From Patiria miniata (taxonomy: Eukaryota; Echinodermata; Asteroidea; Valvatida; Asterinidae), in assembly GCF_015706575.1 (NCBI RefSeq), contig NW_024037050.1, forward strand, positions 3,348,001 to 3,412,000: a DNA stretch of 64,000 nucleotides, read 5' to 3'. The position numbers and the translations under genes are program-made. The notes below the pieces were generated by a model that was given only the letters and a program-made list of their open reading frames with translations, had not been told where the DNA came from and made no database searches. Below, in pieces: positions 61,001-64,000 of this stretch (position 1 is the first letter of the stretch; each line of letters starts with the position of its first letter).

Positions 61001-62782
61001 TATATTGAGCAGAACCTGTACAGTTCCGTCATCAGGATATTTACTTTTGCCTCTTTTTTGTTTGCGTTGTTGAACAGAATCTTCTTGAGAAGATCTCCAG
61101 GCTGGGAGACCTGTCCAACAAGAAGGAGCAATACCTGCAATCCACCAAGATGATCGTCAGGTTCCGTGAGAACACCATCGCAAGGTTACAGAAAAGCCAG
61201 GCCAATGAGGAAGCTACTGAGGATCAGATGGTGGTAAGGCCCCCCCCCCCATCCAATTTCCAGACTCCCCCCCCCCCCCCATCCTTGTAGTCTAGGGGCT
61301 AGACGTTGTTATTGTTTGATATGCGATAACCCGCCGCCACGATAACCGGCTGCCGCGAGAGGGCGCTATCACGACCAACCGATAATCACCCACAAACCCG
61401 TCAGAACGTCTAGGCAATTCCTAAAATCTCCCCCGAAAAATGGGGGAAACTAGTGCGCATGCGCGACTTCTGCAGGCAATTACGGTCCGTTTTCAGTCCC
61501 ACACATACTACACACAACAAAAGAGACGTTGTTCTGACGGGTTCGTGGTTGATATTGGTTGGTCTTGATAGCGCCCTCTTGCGGCGGCGGTTTATCGGGT
61601 ATCAAACGATAACAACGTCTAGCCCCTAGACTACCCCCCCTTATATTTTGCTGAATAAGAATTTCTTTGGATGAGATCTGGCAAGGAAATGAGCTAGATA
61701 CATTGTGTGTTTTTGCATTGGGTTTTTCTTAATGGGAAGTATTCGAGGTATTCATTTGTTGCTTTGTGTGTTTATCCATTTCAGAATGACTTGAAGAATG
61801 AGATAGGAGCATTGAAGCAGCAGTTGTCCCACAATCCCACCGTCACGCAGTACGCTATGGAGAATCGCAATCTGCGAAATGAAAACAAGAAACTGATGGC
61901 GTTGCAAACGGTGCGCTCAGCCATCGAGCACGACCACGATCGCTCCCAACACCTGGAGAAGGTCTTCAGAGAACTCATGGCCAGTATAGAGGGTGAGGCT
62001 TTAAATAATATCCCCTTGACAAAACAAAATATAATTTGGGACTTTTTATCAAGTTAATAAATTCATAGGAAAATATATTTTTAAGTTTGGGTAACTTTCA
62101 TTCATACAGTTATTATGTGTCTATTGATAAGTGCTTGGTAATTTATCAGGGGTAGATTTCATGAAACTCTTCTTATCTTACGACTCATCTTGGGAATTAA
62201 GACAAGTCCCTGCTCTAAGATCGATCCTAGCTAAGACGCATCCTAAGACTGATTTCACTAAAACGCATCTTAGCAGGACGCATCAGAACTACCAATCTGA
62301 TAGCTGTTTCATGTTTGTTTTTAACGTTTGACGAAACAGTCGTTTATAGACGCGTCTATCAACGTGAAATGTGAATTCAAATCGAAAATGTGAAAAAATA
62401 CAATATCAGACATTTCAGAATGAACACCACTATTAAAAACCACTTGTCTAATTTGGTTTTAGAAAGCATTATGCCAATCACAGGAATTCAGTGGGGTTTT
62501 GGAGCCCCAGTCACAGGCTAAGCATTTCATCTCTGCCAGTTTTCTCTCACTAGGTTTCTTCAGGCTTTTGAGTGTCTGTAGTTACAAGAAGATTTCAACT
62601 CATTTTGTGTGATGTGACAATCCCTTCTATCTGTCTTTTACTCAGGAGGTGACAGACGAACCAGTGTGTGCCCTTCTCCCTCCCGGACACCGTCTCAGCA
62701 CGGAGACCAACACATGGCCGTCTCCTCCACCATAGACAAATACAAGACACAGTGTAAACAGATGCAGGCTGAGAGGGACACA
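34017..62782 (+). CDS. KIF15: KIF15 kinesin-12, N-terminal motor and first stalk exons (gene continues past the window)
   Basis: KIF15 is a plus-end-directed spindle motor that helps keep centrosomes apart in mitosis. Exons: 34017-34029, 35737-35752, 36767-36938, 38596-38672, 40160-40197, 42693-42790, 44530-44709, 46466-46567, 47763-47996, 58010-58068, 58180-58243, 58656-58770, 59703-59836, 61078-61233, 61785-61992, 62646-62782. All phases join, giving 601 codons. Visible motifs are [14 protein letters not shown] at the motor start, P-loop GQTGSGKT (residues 94-101), NRESSRSH (215-222) as switch I and DLAGSE (250-255) as switch II. The neck reads [19 protein letters not shown], followed by heptad-rich stalk. 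Human KIF15 has 1388 residues, so over half the protein lies beyond the window. Intron 9 (10 kb) is swollen by an LTR retrotransposon. The last donor (GTCAGT at 62783) is weak and least certain. Confidence 0.92.
34205..34870. repeat. Dispersed element, copy 1, with inner foldback
   Basis: It begins AAGGGAATAAATGTGTGCTC and ends near TATTTATGAATAATAG. It holds a strong foldback at 34262-34345 (AGAGTCTGGGTGCTGATAAT against its complement). The right half shares GGACCGGCCACGTGACGGG-type text and GTGTTTAAGA with 36078-36725. It lies in KIF15 intron 1. Confidence 0.6.
34862..35095. repeat. Partial copy of the 15815-type element
   Basis: The segment from GGCCTATAAGGGAACAAATT to GGCGGTCACCGCTCGATGT follows the left part of 15815-16110 block by block. 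No right end is recognised. Confidence 0.5.
35737..35752 (+). CDS. KIF15: KIF15 microexon 2 (16 nt)
   Basis: A 16-base exon lies between a long pyrimidine-rich tract ending in CCAAAAG and the donor GTAAGA. It is the only segment I found that links the 13-nt coding part of exon 1 (MSSV plus one base) to exon 3 in phase, reading DNSNG plus two bases of a serine codon. The residues are in the non-conserved N-terminal extension, so the call rests on splice signals and phase rather than similarity. Confidence 0.6.
36078..36725. repeat. Dispersed element, copy 2, direct orientation
   Basis: It starts TAATAAAGGAATAAATATGT and ends at GTATTTATGAATAAA just before KIF15 exon 3. It shares TATTCCCATTCATAAATACC, GCGCATGCCTA-GTGAGGATT and GGCCACGTGACGGGCTCTCG with the copy at 34205-34870. 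The two copies flank microexon 2. Confidence 0.6.
36950..37125. repeat. GGGTCGG-rich inverted-repeat element, copy 2
   Basis: It begins TGTTGTGCAAACCAGACCCG just after the KIF15 exon 3 donor and contains repeated ACCCAACCCGAAACC and GGTCGGTTT blocks, like 3342-3540. Confidence 0.5.
37194..38201. mobile_element. 1 kb inverted-repeat element with TAA flanks
   Basis: The ends AGCCCTGTCCGCACTGGAC and GTCCAGTGCGGACAGGGCT are perfect complements, and TAA lies at both flanks (37195-37197 and 38198-38200). A 3-bp TAA duplication fits PIF/Harbinger-type elements, so that is the tentative class. GTCCGCACTGGACTT also recurs internally near 37978 and 38118. The 60-110 codon frames inside show no transposase motifs I recognise. 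Confidence 0.75.
38805..39430. repeat. GTGTACAAAACCAA-type tandem repeat
   Basis: Imperfect units of about 100-200 bp carry TGTACAAAACCAA(C/T), AAAGTACAAACAAA and GGGACAATAGGGGTCCA. The block AAAAATACCAGAGAACAAAA plus GTCCGCGATTCCCAGCATAC is duplicated at 39178-39230 and 39260-39315. A related fragment lies at 43795-43925. Confidence 0.7.
39434..40150. other. KIF15 intron 4, remaining part
   Basis: Apart from short inverted GTCCACATAA/TTATGTGGAC motifs (39444-39525) I see nothing identifiable here. The tract next to the P-loop exon is T-rich, as expected for an acceptor. Confidence 0.4.
40160..40197 (+). CDS. KIF15: KIF15 P-loop exon
   Basis: This 38-nt exon encodes [12 protein letters not shown], the ATP-binding Walker A loop of the kinesin motor. 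It completes a tyrosine codon begun at 38671 and leaves one base that joins with 42693-42694 to make glycine. Confidence 0.93.
40440..41567 (+). mobile_element. 5'-truncated non-LTR retrotransposon (LINE)
   Basis: A 264-codon frame (40458-41252) looks like the C-terminal part of a LINE reverse transcriptase, with [35 protein letters not shown] and a cysteine-bearing end [10 protein letters not shown] 3' tail follows that ends in an AAACAAACAAAC run at 41549-41566. The catalytic part of the enzyme and the endonuclease are missing, as in most 5'-truncated LINE insertions. It lies in sense orientation in KIF15 intron 5. The clade is not determined. Confidence 0.8.
41568..42170. other. KIF15 intron 5, unannotated part
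   Basis: The stretch is AT-rich with short GTAACTT(T/A)CGTTA motifs in both orientations at 41790-41822. I found no gene or clear mobile element. Confidence 0.4.
42175..42480. repeat. Dispersed repeat, copy 2 (GTCAAGGTCTTGGGCCGG family)
   Basis: It is similar over about 240 bp to the segment at 3545-3810 and lies in KIF15 intron 5. It contains the same GGAGGATTGAGG motifs at its edges. Confidence 0.6.
43011..43532 (-). repeat. TTAA inverted-repeat element, copy 3 (inverted)
   Basis: A complete copy in the opposite orientation lies in KIF15 intron 6. It starts TTAAAGGGAAGATACAAC and ends GTACATTCCCTTTAA. The central palindrome is at about 43167-43196 and is a perfect self-complement in its core. 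Confidence 0.8.
44860..45870. other. KIF15 intron 7, unannotated part
   Basis: I see no coding or RNA feature. The frame continuing from the exon to 45027 is read-through of the donor site at 44710 and is not supported by family similarity. Confidence 0.45.
45876..46405 (+). repeat. TTAA inverted-repeat element, copy 4
   Basis: A complete copy lies in KIF15 intron 7, starting TTAAAGGGAATGTACAT and ending ATGTATATTCCCTTTAA. The palindrome at about 46217-46245 has picked up a mismatch (ACCACCGTTG in place of the usual ACCAGCGTTG). Confidence 0.8.
46848..47096. mobile_element. Related foldback element (CTGGGTCCAGTATCATGGCT ends), copy 2
   Basis: It resembles 12243-12487: GCTCTGCTTACCATAAGC-type arms, many TGCTTA/TTAGCA motifs, and the right end GCGCCATGAAATTGGGCCC. 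It lies in KIF15 intron 8. Confidence 0.5.
47180..47262 (-). tRNA. tRNA-like sequence (SINE head or tRNA pseudogene)
   Basis: The minus strand reads GGATCGCTCAGTTGGCAGAG then a B box in GCAGGTTCAAACCCTGC, a perfect T arm. The D arm GCTC/GAGC pairs. The anticodon arm does not fold into a standard five-pair stem, so this is more likely a tRNA-derived SINE part than a working tRNA. Confidence 0.5.
47763..47996 (+). CDS. KIF15: KIF15 switch II exon
   Basis: This 78-codon exon runs from [20 protein letters not shown] through [20 protein letters not shown] to [11 protein letters not shown]. It covers switch II and the microtubule-binding loop region that follows. It is the most conserved exon of the gene and ends just before the intron that holds the LTR element. 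Confidence 0.95.
48012..48261. mobile_element. 250 bp MITE (ATGCTAGGGTCACACATTCC ends)
   Basis: The left end ATGCTAGGGTCACACATTCC and the right end GGGAATGTGTGAACCTAGCAT mirror each other. The inner pair TTCTTGGTGATTC-type and CAAGAA motifs and the GACAATTTTGAACATGTTC palindrome add structure. It begins just after the KIF15 exon 9 donor. Confidence 0.75.
48272..48783. mobile_element. Inverted-repeat element split by another repeat
   Basis: The ends TAGGATCATTTGCA and TGCAAATGATCCTA are complementary, and ATTTGTTCCAAAAGTAACC pairs loosely with GGTTACTTTTTGGATAGC. The middle (48345-48592) is a copy of the 12585-12850 repeat, apparently nested. A partial relative of the outer element lies at 2335-2530 (GATCATTTGCAGCTATCC). 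Confidence 0.65.
48932..50013 (+). repeat. 5' LTR
   Basis: It starts TGTTGCGTTCCCGC and ends GAGAGACGTTACA. A TATATAAA box (49708-49715) and an AATAAA (49931-49936) mark the likely start and 3' processing of the transcript. Compared with the 3' LTR I see one single-base indel (near 49164) and one substitution (near 49409). Confidence 0.93.
50015..50030 (+). other. Primer-binding site
   Basis: TGGTGGCAAGCGCTGG lies one base after the 5' LTR, starting TGG as expected for pairing with a tRNA CCA end. The tRNA used is not identified. Confidence 0.6.
50160..51335 (+). CDS. gag: Gag of the LTR retrotransposon (391 residues)
   Basis: Gag packages the element's RNA. The ATG at 50160 follows the leader and opens an intact frame to TAA at 51333-51335. 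The N-terminus is basic, with an acidic DDDD patch and a heptad-rich helix (about 25-60). A Pro/Ser/Ala-rich linker follows. The retrotransposon Gag domain (about 130-300) has [32 protein letters not shown] and [12 protein letters not shown] zinc knuckle of CX2CX4HX4C type sits at 363-376. The 3' end overlaps pol by about 90 bases. The GGAAAAC at 51326-51332, just before the stop, is a possible but non-canonical slippage site. Confidence 0.92.
   Translation: MPAKRKSRRLQSLYDDDDTNLYSSLQAESAELQELKKQFELFKLRSVEAEKELKQLRATAALHSPSTAEQTDANVSAKSPKDSQPVMSAPSTAPSTVPKADAPKPTEAEQAEPRPLRTQPSHKLDVPLPRQGEFDGTKSWEGFVRPLMGLAEACGWSEEEKRFRLVSSLRGKAAEYVYQQLDPEAIKSSDTLVKELGKRFGERQLPNYYIAQLEARRHQPKEKLAEFVADIRRLVFRGYPTADPVTRESIALRHFLKGLPDQQMAVSVGMTNPKSLEEATTAVENFLSLRDTTSLGKSHRVNTVQAASEADPGFVNQKQFKQFQDNLDRRLNGIVKLIKDKPAYKQKSAKPAEAKKQQMDVTCFKCGKPGHFANKCPDLAAKEVVVIQTEN
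51245..53407 (+). CDS. pol: Pol part 1: protease and reverse transcriptase, ends at an in-frame TAG
   Basis: The frame is -1 relative to gag; the ATG at 51245 lies in the overlap, so real translation probably begins by frameshifting. The aspartic protease has [13 protein letters not shown] (DTG at 77-79). The reverse transcriptase has the entry motif [38 protein letters not shown] and the catalytic YLDD (534-537, about 52844-52855). LGHIITPDG and [12 protein letters not shown] follow. The RNase H start has [15 protein letters not shown]. The frame stops at TAG (53405-53407) but stays open in the same frame straight afterwards, so the stop interrupts RNase H. It is either a recent inactivating mutation or a read-through codon. 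Confidence 0.9.
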   Translation: MFQMWQARPLCKQVPRLSGQGGRRHTDGKLTRTVPSGLAPVRPNEQNTIRMGRQQFQGMSAFLRVQICDQDSELLVDTGAAVTIISSALFSQIPAEKRPELKPPCKSTKLETANKELIDIEGVATIDMMIGEQHFHWDAFVAPISDEGILGYDFLYHYDCILEARNGIRIAGKWVQWTVQGAPPRVVKIALKQNTTIPACSEWVAEGIADHHKLSSMYAVVEPANLRHNVVVGSSLIDPRREDIGIPVRLVNTSPENIELQAGTTLGYLHEVDAVELIAEQENCETDHLYRVMRVCREHARPTSYAVNPVSPAVPDTPNPSDKWSENLQKLYERSCENLSPHQQEALCELLASHENTFAKSAEDLGKTSIVQHTIDTGDARPIRQPPRRPPKAFQGEEEKVLESQLKAGVIRESTSPWASPMVFVRKKDSTTRPCVDYRKLNDVTRRDAYPLPRVDDCLDCLSGAKIFSTLDLQSGYWQIEVKKEDRPKTAFVTRSGLYEYVTMPFGLCNAPSTFERCMELVLKGLQWRTLLIYLDDIIILSSTFSEHIERLGEVLRRLGNAGLKLKPSKCELFQTEVLFLGHIITPDGVKPDPSKVSAVQNWPTPKNITEVRSFLGLCSYYRRFMAQFATIASPLHRLLEAGQTFKWTHDCQAAFEKLKAALTGNEVMSYPNDDGLFIIDTDASDSGIGATLSQLQWCDRTQREEERPIAYASRSMTKP
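53408..55933 (+). CDS. pol: Pol part 2: RNase H end and integrase (same frame, after the TAG)
   Basis: The frame continues from 53408 without a break to the stop at 55931-55933; the first internal ATG is at 53531. It starts with the rest of RNase H ([23 protein letters not shown]). Numbered from 53531, a linker of about 220 residues follows (50-270). It contains a cysteine cluster (CPC, CGGCEKC) and a hydrophobic helix at about 129-147. Integrase has the HHCC zinc site (H368, H375, C405, C408) and a DDE core at D437, D497 and E533 with D-X35-E spacing. A GPY/F-like module ([20 protein letters not shown]) follows. The tail is Ser/Pro/Thr-rich and basic. No chromodomain is seen. Confidence 0.9.
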   Translation, partial: RRYCTTRRELLAIVTFLQYFRHYLLGKQFLIRTDHSALRWVMSFREPVDQMARWLQILSQFDFKIEHRPGRKHGNADALSRVPCDPDDCPCYDGTTILAELPCGGCEKCKAKSELWSDFSKVDDVVPLSTRRVNATSAEVQFPKRTSAADDQPSSNDVNPQAKPVSPRTVLVLMATLVTLLLVPVCSIGKLIWRSCSEFTCSDFDDGQFKGRFSHTATPTGETPGQANLPTAIRVVRPNNRTKPATKSSDSAGREMNCNAPCIPQKDADAGSSAGQQLAEQSSPTGQQDDQDGEVTSDRAPPSAPAGPSAGRATSWVGGYTTEEIANLQRADPDLKIIIELMTKSPERPSRDQIARESPTTRNLWLLWQQLVLKDGVLFKRWVTPDQTQSYLQLVIPQALQSAVLQAAHDAVTSAHLGVKKTAQKIKCQFYWYRLKETVRDWVRKCAKCGARKRPHTTPRAHLEDYRVGAPMDRLVTDILGPFPISDNGNKYILLVGDQFTKWMEAYPIPDQKAETVAHKIVYEYISRFGPPLDIHSDQGRTYESHLMQQVCKLLEIHKTRTSPYHPSANGQAERFNQVLVDMIAVYVDSDQRNWDIHLPLLTSAYRSCQHESTGYSPNMLMLGRETHLPIALVLGGPNTEDQPQDECEYVASVRKRMETVHHLVRQHLGKSAERQRKDHDPRVSQRNYQIGDLVYMRDSTKTPGLSPKLKRAKWAGPCVILSTLSDLLFEVRFKQRGRTKILHHDRLKQYLSDEVPKWMLDLRKTLMEKGSLSKDDAVPRSNARKTSSTKRADDPSSAPPATVSVSPTPTVAPSATGTSPLSERRSTRSKRRPARLQDYF
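56249..56260 (+). other. Polypurine tract
   Basis: AGGGGGAGATAG abuts the 3' LTR, the usual position for plus-strand priming of a retroelement. Confidence 0.7.
56261..57343 (+). repeat. 3' LTR
   Basis: It is almost identical to the 5' LTR over about 1083 bp, with TATATAAA at 57038-57045 and AATAAA at 57261-57266. It is preceded by the purine tract AGGGGGAGATA. Confidence 0.93.
57600..57735. repeat. SINE-like or MITE-like fragment with GATTCGAAC box
   Basis: The stretch has the phrases CGGCTTTACGTCCCATCC, GTGCCTTGCTCAAAAGCACA and CACGGTCAGGATTCGAAC. It resembles the 4547-4760 fragment in its cluster of key phrases. It lies just downstream of the LTR retrotransposon. Confidence 0.4.
57774..58009. 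other. KIF15 intron 9, 3' remainder with G run
   Basis: It contains a G-rich tract (about 57843-57866, with an unbroken run of ten or more G) and then AT-rich sequence leading to the exon 10 acceptor TTTCTAG. No feature is recognised. Confidence 0.4.
58384..58425. repeat. GACTC/TCGAC microsatellite
   Basis: The run GACTTGACTCGATGACTCGA and following CTCGA units form a short tandem repeat in KIF15 intron 11. Confidence 0.7.
58480..58605. repeat. Short foldback, second copy (GAGTGGTGTAGTTAAAACTA)
   Basis: It shares GTGGTGTAGT, GCCTCCCG, CAAGGCGAAGCCGAGG and GATGCTCCATGGATCACC with 10340-10475. It lies in KIF15 intron 11, beside a TCGAC microsatellite at 58384-58425. Confidence 0.5.
59090..59700. 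other. KIF15 intron 12, unannotated part
   Basis: No gene or clear element is seen. The 69-codon frame at 59260-59469 has no recognisable similarity. Confidence 0.4.
60464..60790. mobile_element. Large foldback (CGTTATCGTTTCGGTTTGCG arms)
   Basis: TTATCGTTTCGGTTTGCGG on the left pairs with CTGCAAACCGAAACGATA on the right. The arms (about 150 bp) remain complementary inward through ACCATGTGGTAATAACTACT and AGAACTTGTCCT to a centre at about 60622. It lies in KIF15 intron 13. The class is unknown. Confidence 0.8.
61288..61633. mobile_element. 346 bp foldback (TAGTCTAGGGGCTAGACGTT ends)
   Basis: TAGTCTAGGGGCTAGACGTT and AACGTCTAGCCCCTAGACTA are exact complements. The arms also share GCGAGAGGGCGCTATC/GATAGCGCCCTCTTGC and CAACC(G/A)ATA blocks in inverted order. 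C runs flank both ends. It lies in KIF15 intron 14, about 150 bp before exon 15. Confidence 0.8.
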
Positions 62783-62799
62783 GTCAGTACACTTGTGCA

Positions 62800-63329
62800 T
62801 TTTAGTATTTAACAATTTGTCTCCAGCAGAACCTGAACCCTAGACCACTGAACTGCTGTTCCCGTGCTCTAGCCATAAACCAAATCACATTTGTTTACAA
62901 AACTGCTTGTTTCGGTCATGCGACACTGTTTACCTCTTGAAATGTGGGCGGGTTTTAGAATGTTCATATCACAGTGTACAATGTACAATGCAGGCCCAAA
63001 AAAAAAAAACACCCAGAAAAACATTTGGGTGGCTGTTGTTGCCTTTTGGCAACCAACGGTGCACAAGCCTGTCATTTGCATTATGCTAAATTAAATTTAT
63101 GCTAAATTAAATCAAACGATTGTTTCTGATCGTTATTAGTTCTGATCATTATTTTGGAAAACAATTTCCATTGACTAGGTTTTGAATGGTTAGCTGTAAA
63201 ATGTTCTTTAGGAAACCGGCCTGGAAGAGCCGTATGTAAAGACAGTTGCAGAATGTGGGGTACCAGTTTGGGCACTATTTTTGGTCGGAGATTGGGACAA
63301 CATTCTTTCAGGAGATTATGGGTTATTTT
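62800..63329. other. KIF15 intron after exon 16, with tRNA-like fragment
   Basis: The minus strand at about 62820-62875 reads GCTAGAGCACGGGAACAGC and GGGTTCAGGTTCTGCTGGAG. This is a degenerate tRNA-like arrangement related to 47180-47262. The rest is AT-rich with no recognised gene. Confidence 0.35.
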
Positions 63330-63800
63330 AAAGGAACCATGAGATGAAATTTACTTGGGAACATATTTTCTAAAACCTTCTACTCCTTTATAAGTGTATG
63401 AAAACTATTTGACATCCCTTTTAGTTAACTGTTCTGAAAATTGGCCTTCTGTACACTTTTTTAATTGCTTTTCCTGACAACTGAGGGCGCTGTTGATGTG
63501 ATGTAATTTCAGGAAGACACTGTTCAGTTTAAGGGGTTTTCTGTTTGAATTGTGACCCGAAACATTGCTTATTGAAAACATTTGTGAGAAAAGTTTGGTT
63601 ATTGTACAGAAACAACAAGGAATCGCCAAAGAAAAGAAAATTTATGATAGCAAAATATCCAAAATTCTCTCAACTTTTGGTACTGAAATGGCTGTAACAT
63701 TGAGGTTTCTGCCTGGAATGACATCCCACTTTTAATCATAAACACAAGTATGTACATGTAAATTTGCATTAGCATAAAAACCCAAAACACACAAATACTC
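63330..63800. repeat. Dispersed repeat, copy 2 (CTGAGGGCGCTGTTG family)
   Basis: This copy, downstream of the last KIF15 exon seen, matches 20580-21058 over most of its length. Short fragments of the same family occur at about 44790-44850 and 58965-59085 (GGAACACATTTTGTGCAACT). Confidence 0.65.
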
Positions 63801-64000
63801 TTGAAAATGGCAAATTGAAAATAGGGTTAAACAGGACACAAAAGTGCCTTTTCAAGGATAGCATTAATAAAATGACATTGCATAGGCCCTATAATCGTAT
63901 TATCAGTGAAAGTGACTGAAAACTTGAAAACTGGTGACGCTTTGTGAAAGTCCTATAGCCTTACGTGCCCTTTGTGAAATTGTACTGCAAATTTGAGTCA

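Overview
This is a window of animal nuclear DNA, most likely from a marine invertebrate deuterostome such as an echinoderm or a relative. That placement is inferred. It rests on intron-rich genes that look like the vertebrate genes, long AT-rich introns, and a dense, varied load of small inverted-repeat elements. No sequence here proves the species.

Three conserved genes are supported exon by exon. (1) Positions 1437-13629 (+) hold the C-terminal part, twelve exons and 684 codons, of the TRAPPC8 subunit of the TRAPP vesicle-tethering complex. The gene enters from the left edge. (2) Positions 32035-33615 (-) hold a complete three-exon KIAA1143-like gene of 159 codons. (3) Positions 34017-62782 (+) hold the first sixteen exons (601 codons) of a kinesin-12, KIF15, with the whole motor domain and the start of the coiled-coil stalk. 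The gene runs off the right edge. KIAA1143 and KIF15 are head to head, with start codons about 400 bp apart. The human pair at 3p21.31 has the same arrangement, so this looks like an old shared promoter.

Between TRAPPC8 and KIAA1143 lies a region of about 18 kb with no recognised protein gene. Its main feature is a 9.6 kb structure (about 21059-30655). It is an AT-rich satellite whose units carry a GGGGTTAACCTTGCA-like core. Two inverted copies of a 1.4 kb unique module sit inside it, and the array reverses polarity at about 23964. Each module holds a tRNA-like sequence ending in a T run, and a GC-rich segment with strong hairpin potential that is the same in both arms. I do not recognise this element and consider it the most unusual thing in the window.

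Intron 9 of KIF15 contains an 8.4 kb Gypsy-type LTR retrotransposon (48932-57343) in the sense orientation. Its two LTRs are almost identical, gag is intact, and pol lies in the -1 frame. The only obvious lesion is one in-frame TAG between reverse transcriptase and RNase H. The linker between RNase H and integrase is unusually long and holds a predicted membrane-spanning segment. A 5'-truncated LINE lies in KIF15 intron 5.

The rest of the non-coding DNA is full of short inverted-repeat elements. They include a four-copy family with TTAA ends and a conserved central palindrome, several large foldbacks, a hAT-like element with a clean 8 bp target duplication nested in another element, and an element with TAA flanks. 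There are also minisatellites. Splice sites were placed by eye from GT/AG signals, reading phase and family similarity. Repeat boundaries are approximate.
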